From Trebonia sp963811335 (GTDB taxonomy: Bacteria > Actinomycetota > Actinomycetes > Streptosporangiales > Streptosporangiaceae), in NCBI GenBank assembly GCA_963811335.1, contig CAWERB010000021.1, positions 152,078-216,077 of the forward strand: a stretch of 64,000 bases of DNA. Reading direction: 5' to 3'. The translations under genes and the position numbers were made by a program. Positions 36,919-47,268 of this stretch are shown piece after piece. Under the pieces are notes generated by a model. The model made no database searches, was not told the origin of the DNA, and saw only the letters and a program-made list of their open reading frames with translations. The first letter of the stretch is position 1, and each line of letters begins with the position of its first letter.

Positions 36919-38048
36919 CGCCCCGCCTCCACTTCGTCATCCGCCGCTGCCTGGAGTTCGTCGAGGAGCGCCGCGCGCTGGCGCTCGAGCGCGGCGGTCG
37001 GCCGCGCGTACACGTGCTCGAACAACTCGGCCGGGTCGACCGTCACGTCGGCGTTCATACTCATCCGGACGTCGGCCGCGAGCCGTTCGGCCTCGTCGGC
37101 GAGCGCCGTCACGTCCGCGTCGCCGAGCAGCGACTGTGACCGCAGGTAGGCCTCAAGCCGGCTGATCGGGTCCCGGGCGAGCCACGCCGCAACCTCCTCC
37201 GCGCCCCGGTAGCGGGTCGCGTCGTCGGCGTTGGTGTGCGCCTCGATCCGGTAGGTCAGCGCCTCGATCAGGGTCGGCCCGCCCCCGGCCGCGGCCCGCT
37301 CCACCGCCGCCCGCACCGCCGCGTACACCACGGCGGCGTCGTTCCCGTCGATAAGCAGCGACGGGATACCGTAGCCGATGCCCTTCGCGGCGAGGCTGGG
37401 CGCCGCGGTCTGCTTGGACAGCGGGACGCTGATCGCGTACCCGTTGTTCTGCACGAGGAACACCGTCGGCGCGCGCCACACGGCGGCGAAGTTCAGCGCC
37501 TCGTGCGTGTCGCCCTCGCTGGTCGCCCCGTCGCCGAGTAGCGCGAGCGCCACCAGGTCCTGCCCCCGCAGCCGGGCGCCGTGCGCCAGGCCGACCGCGT
37601 GCAGCGTGCTGGTCGCGAGCGGCGTGCACTGCGGCGCGACCCGGTACTCGTACGGGTCGTACCCGCAGTGCCAGTCGCCGCGCAGCAGGGTGAGCGCCTG
37701 CTCCGCCGGCACGCCGCGGGTCATGATGGCGATGGTGTCCCGGTAGGTGGGGAACAACCAGTCCGCCTCCCTCAGCGCGAGCACCGCGCCGACCTCGCAG
37801 GCGTCCTGCCCGCGTGAGGACGGGTACACCGCCAGCCGGCCCTGCCTGGCCAGCGCGGTGCACTGCACGTCCACCTGCCGCCCGAGCACCATGCGGCGGT
37901 GCAGTTCAAGCAGGACGTCAGGCGCCGGCAAGGTAAGCGCGCCCGGGTTATCCCCGGGCCGGCCGTCGGCGTCAATCAGCTGCAGCGGTGCCTCGCTCGG
38001 CAGCAGGCCGGGCGCGGCCGCCGGGGTGGGGTGAACAACGGTGGTCAC
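36915..38048 (-). CDS. 2-oxoacid dehydrogenase E1 component, alpha subunit
   Basis: Intact, about 377 residues. The TPP-binding motif is ALLGDGATSEGDTHEALNFA with VFLVQNNGYAISVPLSKQTA after it; YPSSRGQDACEVGAVLALRE and LFPTYRDTIAIMTRGVPAEQ are the expected substrate-channel segments. RIEAHTNADDATRYR replaces the phosphorylation loop. I choose the GTG at 38048 because AGGGGA lies at correct spacing; a TTG at 38063 is the longest reading. Coupled to the beta gene by an ATGA overlap. Pyruvate or branched-chain specificity cannot be told from sequence alone. Confidence 0.92.
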   Translation of the reverse strand: MTTVVHPTPAAAPGLLPSEAPLQLIDADGRPGDNPGALTLPAPDVLLELHRRMVLGRQVDVQCTALARQGRLAVYPSSRGQDACEVGAVLALREADWLFPTYRDTIAIMTRGVPAEQALTLLRGDWHCGYDPYEYRVAPQCTPLATSTLHAVGLAHGARLRGQDLVALALLGDGATSEGDTHEALNFAAVWRAPTVFLVQNNGYAISVPLSKQTAAPSLAAKGIGYGIPSLLIDGNDAAVVYAAVRAAVERAAAGGGPTLIEALTYRIEAHTNADDATRYRGAEEVAAWLARDPISRLEAYLRSQSLLGDADVTALADEAERLAADVRMSMNADVTVDPAELFEHVYARPTAALERQRAALLDELQAAADDEVEAGR

Positions 38049-38164
38049 GGCCACTCCCCTCAAAAAGGCTCTTTTCCAGAGAATGCCTACCCTGTGAGCA
38101 GGATTTCCAGCCTAGAAACGGAATCACAGACAAATTGCCAAAGTTGTCCGGTTAGGCTAGCCAT
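38049..38164. promoter_or_regulatory. Divergent control region of the E1 genes and the Lrp gene
   Basis: An AT-rich 116-base spacer. It contains AGCCTA and its complement TAGGCT about 40 bases apart, and between them GACAA...TTGTC around ATTGCCAAAG. Such spaced half-sites suit an Lrp/AsnC octamer. Assignment to the adjacent regulator is inference. Confidence 0.45.
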
Positions 38165-38659
38165 ATGACCTACAGTGACCTCCCGGCCGATCCCGTGCTT
38201 GGACATATGGCAGCGATGGATGACACCGACCGGCAGATCGTCGAGGCGCTGCGCGCCGACGGGCGGCTGTCGATGCGGGCCCTGGCGGACCTGGTGCACA
38301 TCTCCCGGGCCAGCGCCTACACCCGGGTCGCCCGGCTGGAACGCGAGGGCGTGATCACCGGGTACGCCGCGCAGATCGACCCGGTGCGGGCGGGCTACGC
38401 CCTGTCCGCCTACGTCTACCTGGACATCGCCCAGCGGTCATGGAAATCAGTGCGCGGCCAGCTGCTCACCATGCCCGAGGTGGACCACGTCGCGCTGACC
38501 TCCGGCGCGCACGACATCCTGCTCCGCGTCCGCGCCCGCGACGCGGCGTCGCTGCGCGACGTGGTGCTGACCCGGCTGCAGGACATCCCCGAGGTCCGCT
38601 CCACCCAGACGGTACTGATCTTCGAAGAGGTCGCCCCCGCCCGCCCCAGGCCCGCCTGA
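38165..38659 (+). CDS. Lrp/AsnC family regulator, BkdR-like
   Basis: Intact, 164 residues from 38165; an ATG at 38207 just before DDTDRQIVEAL would give a more usual 150-residue Lrp. The helix-turn-helix is RLSMRALADLVHISRASAYT and RVARLEREGVITGYAAQIDP. The RAM domain has LTMPEVDHVALTSGAHDILL and VLTRLQDIPEVRSTQTVLIF. It is divergent from the keto-acid dehydrogenase genes, the same arrangement as bkdR in other bacteria, so it probably regulates them in response to a branched-chain amino acid. Confidence 0.88.
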   Translation: MTYSDLPADPVLGHMAAMDDTDRQIVEALRADGRLSMRALADLVHISRASAYTRVARLEREGVITGYAAQIDPVRAGYALSAYVYLDIAQRSWKSVRGQLLTMPEVDHVALTSGAHDILLRVRARDAASLRDVVLTRLQDIPEVRSTQTVLIFEEVAPARPRPA

Positions 38660-38700
38660 CCCGCGCCGCCGTCAGCGCGAGCCCCGGTACCATCGGGCTC

Positions 38701-39551
<851 letters not shown>

Positions 39552-39555
<4 letters not shown>

Positions 39556-40282
39556 GAGGAACGGTGGCCGGTAAACCCGCCATCCCCGCCACGATCGCCA
39601 CGGCCTGCGCGGCCACGTCGGTGATGATCGCGGCGACCCGCGGATCGGCGGCGTACCGTCGGATCAGCGCGGGGGAGTTGACCGTCCACAGCAGGCACGG
39701 CAGCCCCGCCGCGGCGGCGCGGCGCAGCACGCCGAGCCCGGCGAGCCGGTAGTGCGGCGCCAGGTAGTCGGCCCTGACCCGCTGGGCGAGGCCGACCGGG
39801 TACAGCTCGCGCAGCCGGGCCGGCAGGTCGGCCAGCGACCCGCCGTCCCCGACGAGCAGCCCGGTCTTCGCCTCGGGAAAGGACTGCTTCGCCTGGGCGA
39901 CCACGGCCGGCAGGAACGAGGTGACGACCAGTTGCGCCGGGTCGAACCCGGCCCGCAGCTCGGCCATCACGTCGGCCACGTACCCGTCCTCCTTGAGCTC
40001 TACGTCCAGCTTGATCCGGCCCGCGCACGCGCGCAGCACGTCGGTGAGCAGCGGCGGCCGGACGCCGACCGTGGCCGCGATGTCGTCGCGGGTCAGCCCG
40101 CTTACCGGCGCGCCGCCCACGGTAGCGTCGTGAAACGCGATCAGCTCGCCGTCGCGTGTCCGGCGCACGTCGAACTCGATCATGTCGGCCCCGACGTCGA
40201 TCGCGTTGGTGAAGGCGGCGATGGTGTTCTCGGCCGCCCCCGCCGCGACCCCGCGGTGCGCCGCGACCATGGCACGGGTCAT
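39552..40282 (-). CDS. Glycerophosphodiester phosphodiesterase
   Basis: A GDPD-family TIM barrel of about 240 residues: MVAAHRGVAAGAAENTIAAF holds the HRG and catalytic E-N-T, GADMIEFDVRRTRDGELIAF has the metal-binding E-x-D, and IAFHDATV the second His. RIKLDVELKEDG, LLWTVNSPALIRRYAADPRV and AIITDVAAQAV are also typical. It releases glycerol-3-phosphate from glycerophosphodiesters, feeding the glp genes that follow on the other strand. The open frame runs on to 39422 inside DUF72; a one-base shift near 39555 would give a TAG stop there, so I end it at 39552. Confidence 0.85.
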
Positions 40283-40465
40283 GCCCGAAGTATGCCCGCC
40301 CGGGTGAGGGCCGGGCTAAGCGGGGCGGAACATGAGTCCCCGGCCTCCGTTCCGCATCATCCAGAACGAGGGCGTGGCGCCGCTGCGCGGTCCTCGCCAT
40401 CCACGCTGTGTGACGATAGTGTCGCTGAACGTTAAATAGCCTTCGTGTGCGGGGAGGGGATAGCC

Positions 40466-41523
40466 ATGGCTGAGATCACTCCATTGCGCGGTGAGGGGCG
40501 CACCGTCGGGCGGATCACGGGCCTGTGGGGGGAGCTGCTTTCCGAGTTCTTCGGCACGTTCGTCCTGATCGCGTTCGGGGACGGCGTGGTCGCCATGGCC
40601 GTGGCCGCGCTGCCGGGATCGGGCCGGACCGCGGGGCCCACCACGATCTTCCTGGCGGCAGGCGACTGGCTGCTGGTCACCTGGGGCTGGGCGATGGCCG
40701 TCGCATTCGCCGTGTGGATCGCCGGCGGCGTGAGCGGCGCCCACCTCAACCCGGCGGTGACGCTGGCGTTCGCGGTGCGGCGCCGGTTCACCTGGGCGAA
40801 GGTGCTGCCCTACTGGGGCGCCCAGGTAGCCGGCGCGTTCACCGGCGCCGCGCTGGTGTTCGGTGTGTACATGATGCGATCAACGCGTTCAACACCGCCG
40901 CGGGCACGCCGCGCAGCAGCGGCAGCGCGCTCTCCACCTTCTCGATCTTCGCGACCTTCCCGGCCGCGTACTTCCACGGCGGCGTGGCCGGGCCGCTGGT
41001 CGACCAGGTCGTCGGCACCGCGTTCCTGCTGATCTTCATCGTCGCGGTGATCGACATCAGGAACTCCGCCGTGCAGTCCAACCTGGCGCCGCTGGCGATC
41101 GGCCTCGGCGTCGCGGCGATCGGCATGTCCTACGGCGCGAACGCCGGCTACGCGATCAACCCGGCCCGTGACTTCGGCCCCCGGCTGTTCACCTATTTCG
41201 CCGGCTGGGGCCGGGTCGCCCTGCCGGGCACGTACAGCTCGCCCGCCCTGTCGTTCAGCAACTACTTCTGGATACCGATCGTCGGGCCGCTCATCGGCGG
41301 CACCGTCGGCATCCTGCTGTACGACCTGTTCATCGGCGACGTGCTGCACGCGCGGCTCAAGCTGCAGGAGGACGTCGCGGGCCCCATGCCGGAGAGCCAG
41401 CCGACCGGGGCGCCCGCCGAGGGCGCGGTCCCCGGGACGCGGCGGCCGGATGAGTCGGAGACGGGCACGCAGGCGACCCGCGACTCGCACGGGAACCTAA
41501 ACCGGGACACCGGGGGACACTAG
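40466..41523 (+). CDS. glpF: Glycerol facilitator, one frameshift
   Basis: A MIP-family channel of about 352 residues once a missing base near 40877 is restored (VYxDAINAFNTAAG). Both pore motifs are present: SGAHLNPAVTLAFAV and AGYAINPARDFGPRLF; the Asp after the second NPAR marks an aquaglyceroporin rather than a water channel. Six hydrophobic segments can be counted, followed by a hydrophilic C-terminal tail of about 50 residues. It lets glycerol cross the membrane. The ATG follows GGGGAGGGG. First gene of the glpF-glpK-glpD operon. Confidence 0.9.
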
Positions 41524-41548
41524 GGTCGGAACCCAGAGAGGGGCAGTC

Positions 41549-43060
41549 ATGCCGGATTACGTCGCCGCCGTCGACCAGGGCACCACGAGCAGCCGGTTCA
41601 TGATCTTCGACCATGCCGGGAACGAGGTCGGCAAGCACCAGCTCGAGCACGAGCAGATCCTGCCGCGGGCGGGCTGGGTGGAGCACAACCCGCTGGAGAT
41701 CTGGGAGCGGATCTCCGCCGTCACGGCGACCGCGCTGAACCGGGCCGGCCTGTCCGCCGCTGACCTGGCCGCGCTCGGCGTCACCAACCAGCGGGAGACC
41801 ACGGTCGTCTGGAACCCCAAGACCGGGCGGCCCTACTACAACGCCATCGTCTGGCAGGACACCCGCACCGACCGGATCGCCGCCGCGCTCGACCGCGACG
41901 AGCGCGGCCAGGTCATCAGGCGCAAGGCCGGCCTGCCGCCGGCCACCTACTTCTCCGGCGGCAAGATCCAGTGGATCCTGGAGAACGTCGACGGGGTGCG
42001 CGCGGCGGCCGAGCGCGGCGAGGCCGTCTTCGGCAACACCGACTGCTGGGTCATCTGGAACCTGACCGGCGGGGTCAACGGCGGCCAGCACGTCACCGAC
42101 CCGACGAACGCCAGCAGGACCATGCTGATGAACCTGGAGACCCTGGACTGGGACGACGAGCTCCTCGGGTTCTTCGACATACCCCGGCAGATGCTCCCCG
42201 CCATCAGGCCGTCGTCCGCCCCCGGCGGCTACGGTGAGGTGCGCCTCGCCCCGGTGGCCGGCGTGCCGCTCACCGGCGACCTCGGCGACCAGCAGGCCGC
42301 CACCGTCGGTCAGGTCTGCTTCGCGCCTGGCGAGGCGAAGAACACCTACGGCACCGGCAACTTCATGCTGCTCAACACCGGCGAGGAGCTCGTCCGCAGC
42401 AAGAACGGCCTGCTCACCACCGTTTGCTATCAGTTCGGCGAGAACAAGCCGGTCTACGCGCTCGAGGGCTCCATCGCCGTCACCGGGTCGGCCGTGCAGT
42501 GGCTGCGCGACCAGCTCGGCATAATCTCCGGCGCCGCGGAAATCGAGCCGCTCGCCCGGCAGGTCGCCGACAACGGCGGCGTGTACTTCGTGCCCGCGTT
42601 CTCCGGCCTGTTCGCGCCGTACTGGCGCAGCGACGCGCGCGGCGCCATCGTCGGCCTCTCCCGCTACAACACCAGCGCCCACCTGGCCAGGGCCACCCTC
42701 GAGGCCATCTGCTACCAGAGCCGCGACGTCAGCGAGGCGATGGAGCAGGACTCGGGCGTGCACCTGGAAACGCTCAAGGTCGACGGCGGCGTCACCGCCA
42801 ACGACCTGTGCATGCAGCTCCAGGCCGACATCCTCGGCGTGCCGGTCAGCCGCCCCGTCGTCGCCGAGACCACCGCGCTCGGTGCCGCGTACGCGGCGGG
42901 CCTGGCCACCGGTTTCTGGTCCACCACCGACGAGCTGCGCGCCAACTGGAACGAGTCCAGGCGCTGGCTGCCGCAGTGGGACGACGGGCAGCGGGCCGAC
43001 GGCTACGCGGGCTGGAAGAAGGCGGTGGACCGCACTCTGAACTGGGTAGAGGTCAACTGA
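41549..43060 (+). CDS. glpK: Glycerol kinase
   Basis: Intact, 503 residues. The FGGY kinase features are VAAVDQGTTSSRFMIFDHAG (phosphate 1), GWVEHNPLEIWERISAV, ALGVTNQRETTVVWNPKTGR, YNAIVWQDTRTD, and later LGDQQAATVGQ, KNTYGTGNFMLLNTG and LKVDGGVTANDLCMQLQAD. It phosphorylates glycerol to sn-glycerol-3-phosphate with ATP. It lies 25 bases after glpF and 27 before glpD, and its ATG has a GAGAGGGG ribosome site. Confidence 0.97.
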   Translation: MPDYVAAVDQGTTSSRFMIFDHAGNEVGKHQLEHEQILPRAGWVEHNPLEIWERISAVTATALNRAGLSAADLAALGVTNQRETTVVWNPKTGRPYYNAIVWQDTRTDRIAAALDRDERGQVIRRKAGLPPATYFSGGKIQWILENVDGVRAAAERGEAVFGNTDCWVIWNLTGGVNGGQHVTDPTNASRTMLMNLETLDWDDELLGFFDIPRQMLPAIRPSSAPGGYGEVRLAPVAGVPLTGDLGDQQAATVGQVCFAPGEAKNTYGTGNFMLLNTGEELVRSKNGLLTTVCYQFGENKPVYALEGSIAVTGSAVQWLRDQLGIISGAAEIEPLARQVADNGGVYFVPAFSGLFAPYWRSDARGAIVGLSRYNTSAHLARATLEAICYQSRDVSEAMEQDSGVHLETLKVDGGVTANDLCMQLQADILGVPVSRPVVAETTALGAAYAAGLATGFWSTTDELRANWNESRRWLPQWDDGQRADGYAGWKKAVDRTLNWVEVN

Positions 43061-43087
43061 TGATCATGGGGTAGCGGTCACCTGACC

Positions 43088-44809
43088 ATGAACGACGGGA
43101 GAACCCCTGCAGTGACGGCGCTATCGCCGGCAGGCCGGCGCGACGCGATCGCCCGGATGGCCACCAGCGAGCTGGACATCCTCGTCGTCGGCGGCGGCGT
43201 GGTCGGTGCGGGCAGCGCGCTTGACGCGGTTACCCGCGGGCTGACCACCGCGATCGTCGAGTCCCGTGACTGGGCGAGCGGCACCTCGAGCCGGTCGAGC
43301 AAGCTGATCCACGGAGGCCTGCGCTACCTGGAAATGCTTGACTTCGGCCTGGTCCGCGAGGCGCTGCGGGAGCGCGGGCTGCTGCTCGACCGGATCGCGC
43401 CGCACCTGGTGAGGCCGGTCCCGTTCCTCTACCCGCTGCAGCACCGGATCTGGGAGCGGGGCTACGCCGGGACCGGGGTCGCGCTCTACGACGTGATGGC
43501 CTACACCTCTGGCACCGCGCCGTGGGCTGCGCCACCACCGGCACCTGACGCGCAGGCAGGCGCTGCGCGAGGCGCCCTGCCTGCGCGCCGACGCGCTCAC
43601 CGGCGCCATCCAGTACTGGGACGCCCAGATGGACGACGCCAGGTTCACCATGACCGTGGTGCGGACAGCGGCGTCGTTCGGCGCGCTCGCGGCGAACCGC
43701 GCCCGGGTGACCGGCTTCCTGCGCCAGGGCGAGCGGGTCACCGGCGCGCGGGTCACCGACCTGGAAACCGGGGCTGAGTTCGAGGTCCGCGCCAAGCAGG
43801 TGATCAACGCCACCGGGGTGTGGACCGACGACACGCAGGCGATGGCCGACACCCGCGGCCAGTTCCACGTCCGCGCGTCCAAGGGCATCCACCTGGTGGT
43901 GCCCCGCGACCGGCTGATGTCGAGCACCGGCATCATCTTGCGGACAGAGAAGAGCGTGCTGTTCGTCATCCCGTGGGGACGGCACTGGATCATCGGCACC
44001 ACCGACACCGACTGGACGCTGGAGAAGGAGCACCCGGCGGCCACCGCGGCGGACATCGACTACCTGCTCGAGCACGTCAACTCGGTGCTGAACTCGCCGC
44101 TGCGCATCCAGGACGTAGAGGGGGTCTACGCCGGGCTGCGCCCGCTGCTGACCGGCGAGGAGGAATCGACGTCCAAGCTGTCCCGCGAGCACGTCGTCGG
44201 GCACCCGGTGCCCGGGCTCGTGGTGGTCGCCGGCGGCAAGTTCACCACCTACCGGGTGATGGCCGCCGACGCGGTGGACGAGGCCGTCCGCTCGCTCGAC
44301 GCCGCGGATCCCCGACTCGTGCACGGCCGAGCTGCCGCTGACCGGCGCCGACGGCTACCGGCCGCTGTGGAACCAGCGGCGGGCGCTCGCGGTGAGCGCC
44401 GGCATCCACGTCGCCCGGGTCGAGCACCTGCTCAACCGGTACGGCGCCTGCACCACCGAGCTGCTCGAGCTGATCCGCGCCGACCCGTCGCTCGCCACGG
44501 CGCTGCCCGGCGCGGACGACTACCTCGCGGTGGAGGCCCGCTACGCGGTGACCCACGAGGGCGCGCTGCACCTGGACGACGTGCTTACCCGCCGCACCAG
44601 GATCTCCATCGAGGCGTGGGACCGCGGCGTGGCCGCGGCGGTGCTGGTCGCCGACCTGATGGCGGGCCTGCTCGGCTGGTCGGATGAGGACAAGAAGCGC
44701 GAGCTCGACCGCTACCTGGCCCGCGTCACCGCCGAGCGCGAGTCGCAGACCAAGCCGGACGACGACTCGGCCGAGGCCGCCCGCCTGGAGGCGCCGGTCC
44801 TGCCGTTAG
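43088..44809 (+). CDS. glpD: Glycerol-3-phosphate dehydrogenase (FAD), two or three frameshifts
   Basis: Recognisable throughout as aerobic glycerol-3-phosphate dehydrogenase: ELDILVVGGGVVGAGSALDA (FAD motif), WASGTSSRSSKLIHGGLRYL, APHLVRPVPFLYPLQHR, then after one extra base near 43532 FTMTVVRTAASFGALAANRA, VWTDDTQAMADTRGQFHVRA, KGIHLVVPRDRL and PWGRHWIIGTTDTDWTLEKE. A second extra base near 44306 leads to IHVARVEHLLNRYGACTTEL. The open frame then runs past the expected end into the next gene; a TAG one frame over at 44807-44809 fits the family length, so I end it there. It oxidises glycerol-3-phosphate to DHAP at the membrane. Confidence 0.9.
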
Positions 44810-44813
44810 GGTC

Positions 44814-45605
44814 TCACGGCTTCCTGGCGACCCCGCCCCACAGCGCCGCCGCCGTCCGTGCGGTCAGCTCGGAGTCCGGCCGCCACCTGGAGATCTGCAC
44901 CACGCCGGGCTCGATCAGGTCCAGGCCGTCGAACAGCCGGGTCACCTGCTTCTTGTCGCGCAGCGTGGCGGCGAATTCCGGGTTGAGCTCGGACAGGTAC
45001 CTGGCGAACTCGGCCAGCTCCGGGTAAATGTCCGCGGTGTGGTGGCCGATGGCGAGGTAGCTGCCCGACGGCAGCGCGTCCATCAGCGTCGCGACGAGGC
45101 GGGCCGGGTCGTGGGCGTCGGAAACGAAGTGCAGCACCGCGAGCAGCATGACCGCGACCGGCTTACCGAAGTCGAGTACCTCCGCGGCCTGCGGCAGGAT
45201 GAGCTCAGGGTGCCTCAGGTCGGCCTGGATGTAGCCGGTCGCCCCTTCGGGAGAGCTGTCGAGCAGCGTTTGCGCGTGCAGCAGGACCACCGGGTCGTTG
45301 TCCACGTAGACAACCCGGCTTTCCGGCGCGATCGACTGCGCGACCTCGTGCACGTTCACCGCGGTCGGCAGCCCCGAGCCGAGGTCGAGGAACTGCCTGA
45401 CGCCCGCCTCGGCGGTCAGGTAGCGGACCACCCGGGACAGGAAGGCCCGGCACGCCCGGGCCGACTCCACCGTCTTGGGGAAGATCTCGCTGGATTTCTC
45501 CGCGGCCTGGCGGTCGGCCTCGAAGTTGTCCTTGCCGCCCAGCCAGTAATCGTAGACCCGGGCCGGATGCGGGACCCTCGTGTTGATCCGCGGTGGTTCG
45601 GCCAT
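44814..45605 (-). CDS. SAM-dependent methyltransferase, PF04672 (DUF574) type
   Basis: Intact, 263 residues. It opens MAEPPRINTRVPHPARVYDY then WLGGKDNFEADRQAAE, the unmistakable N-terminus of this actinobacterial family. FLDLGSGLPTAVNVHEVAQ is the SAM loop, VVYVDNDPVVLLHAQTLLDS the next strand, and VAVMLLAVLHFVSDAHDP follows. Substrates are unknown; members are found in great numbers in streptomycetes and relatives. It is convergent with glpD. Confidence 0.93.
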   Translation of the reverse strand: MAEPPRINTRVPHPARVYDYWLGGKDNFEADRQAAEKSSEIFPKTVESARACRAFLSRVVRYLTAEAGVRQFLDLGSGLPTAVNVHEVAQSIAPESRVVYVDNDPVVLLHAQTLLDSSPEGATGYIQADLRHPELILPQAAEVLDFGKPVAVMLLAVLHFVSDAHDPARLVATLMDALPSGSYLAIGHHTADIYPELAEFARYLSELNPEFAATLRDKKQVTRLFDGLDLIEPGVVQISRWRPDSELTARTAAALWGGVARKP

Positions 45606-45701
45606 GGCCCCGATCATAAGGCCGCGCCGTCGAGTAGGCGCCGGCCAACCCGGGCCAGAGCCAGAGTATGATCGCCTGGCCATCGACGGCAGGAGAACGA
45701 G

Positions 45702-46579
45702 ATGCAGGTCACTCACGGTTCCGGCGCGACACCGGGCGGACGGCTGCGGCGGCTGCTCGACGCCGGTGAGCTGATCATCGCGCCCGGCATCTTCGACGGC
45801 ATCACCGCGCACCTGGTCCGCCGGATGGGGTTCCGGGCGGGCTACCTGACCGGCGCGGGGGTCGCGGCCGCGGGGTTCGGGCTGCCCGACATCGGCCTGG
45901 CCGGCATGGCGGAGATGGCCGGCCGGGTGGCGATGGCCGCAAGCGTCCTGCGCGACGTGCCGCTCATCGCCGACGCCGACACGGGGTACGGCCCGCCGAT
46001 GTCGGTGGCGCGCACGGTGCGCGCCTACGAGCAGGCGGGCGTGGCGGCCATCCAGCTTGAGGACCAGGCCTTCCCCAAGCGCTGCGGCCACCTGCCCGGC
46101 AAGGAGCTGGTGAGCACGGAGGAGTCCCTGGCCAGGCTGGGCGCCGCGCTCGAGGCACGGACCGACGCGCTGATCATCGCCCGCACCGACGCGCGGGCGG
46201 TCATCGGCCTGGACGCGGCGATCGAGCGCGGCAACGCCTACGCCGCGGCCGGCGCGGACATCATCTTCGTCGAGGCGCCGCGCACCGTCGAGGAGATGGC
46301 GCTCGTCGCCCGCGAGATCAGCGCGCCCAAGCTCATCAACATCGTCGCGGGCGGCCTCACCCCGCAGGTCGAGCCGGCCGCCCTGCGGGACCTCGGGTAC
46401 GCGATCGCGATCTACCCGACCACGGCCCTGCTCGCCGCCACCGACGCGGTGATCGGCGCCCTCAGTGGCATCGGCACCGTGGACACGGCGCCGGCCCTAT
46501 GGCCACTATGGAGGACTTCTTCCGCCTGGTCGGGCTCGACGAGTGGTTCGCGGTCAGCGAGCGCTGGGACGCGAAGTAA
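45702..46579 (+). CDS. Isocitrate lyase/PEP mutase superfamily enzyme, one frameshift
   Basis: About 292 residues after correcting one indel near 46490. It has LIIAPGIFDGITAHLVRRMG, YLTGAGVAAAGFGLPDIGLA, the metal-binding PLIADADTGYG, QLEDQAFPKRCGHLPGKELV with the catalytic-loop Cys, IIARTDARAVIG and FVEAPRTVEEMALVAREI. These match 2-methylisocitrate lyase/oxaloacetate decarboxylase-type proteins; the KRCGH loop is that of carbon-carbon lyases rather than PEP mutase. The second frame ends with MATMEDFFRLVGLDEWFAVS and a TAA at 46577. The exact substrate is open. Confidence 0.83.
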
Positions 46580-46593
46580 GCGCATCCCCAGGT

Positions 46594-47031
46594 TCAGCTG
46601 CCGCTGTAGAACACGGCGTACACGACCAGGACGATCGTGACGGTGGCCAAGATGCCGTGGATAAGGATCACCGGGCGGGGGAAGTGCCGCTCCGGCGGGA
46701 CGGCGATGACGTTGGCCGGCATGGCACCGGGCGCGGCGTAGGAGCGGTACACGCCGACCCAGCGGGCCGCCATGACCGAGCCGAGGGTGGCGACGACGCC
46801 CAGGTCGGCGAGGCTGGTCCAGGCCAGCGGGTCCGAGTCGGTCGCCAGGTAGAAGCCCCATATCACCAGGCCGCCGATGCCGAGCAGGGCGTGCGAGGAG
46901 ATCACGGGCGCGGTCAGCCGCGTCGCGGCCGTGGACTGGAAGTCGTGGTCGTACTCCATGAGCCAGATGATGAGAAGAATGAGGCCAAGGGCGACCGTGG
47001 CCATCCAGGTGAACAGCGCGACTGTGCTCAT
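46594..47031 (-). CDS. Hypothetical four-helix membrane protein
   Basis: From the ATG at 47031 this is 145 residues with four hydrophobic segments: TWMATVALGLILLIIWLM, HALLGIGGLVIWGFYLA, LADLGVVATLGSVMAARWVG and ILATVTIVLVVYAVF. The loop between helices 3 and 4 contains an RHFPRPVILIHG segment. Conserved His residues in helices could bind haem or metal as in small DUF2231/cytochrome-b561-like proteins, but this is a guess. Longer starts up to 47109 exist in frame. Convergent with the lyase gene. Confidence 0.65.
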   Translation of the reverse strand: MSTVALFTWMATVALGLILLIIWLMEYDHDFQSTAATRLTAPVISSHALLGIGGLVIWGFYLATDSDPLAWTSLADLGVVATLGSVMAARWVGVYRSYAAPGAMPANVIAVPPERHFPRPVILIHGILATVTIVLVVYAVFYSGS

Positions 47032-47268
47032 TCGGGCGTGGTCCTCTTTCGCTCGGGGGTCAACGCCCGTGAACCGCCGCAAGACGTGACCACCCATAAC
47101 TGACGGGATCACAGATAACTACGGTTCCAAAGAAAAAACGGATTGATTCGACACCGGCCGAACCCCGGAGCACCCCCGGCGAGCGCGGCGGCCGCGAGCG
47201 CGCACCGTCCAGCCTCTGGCGTCGCGGTACTTCCACGGCCCGCCCAGCGCCAGCGCCAGCGCCGCCGG

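Noticed and set aside
39565..39585. Third copy of the element end (CCGGTAAACCC)
   Set aside because: The match is short, lacks the second motif and the flank, and lies in the coding end of the phosphodiesterase gene.
44810..45027. C-terminal extension of glpD across the methyltransferase gene
   Set aside because: The extension is antisense to a conserved gene end and a stop lies one frame over at the normal length.
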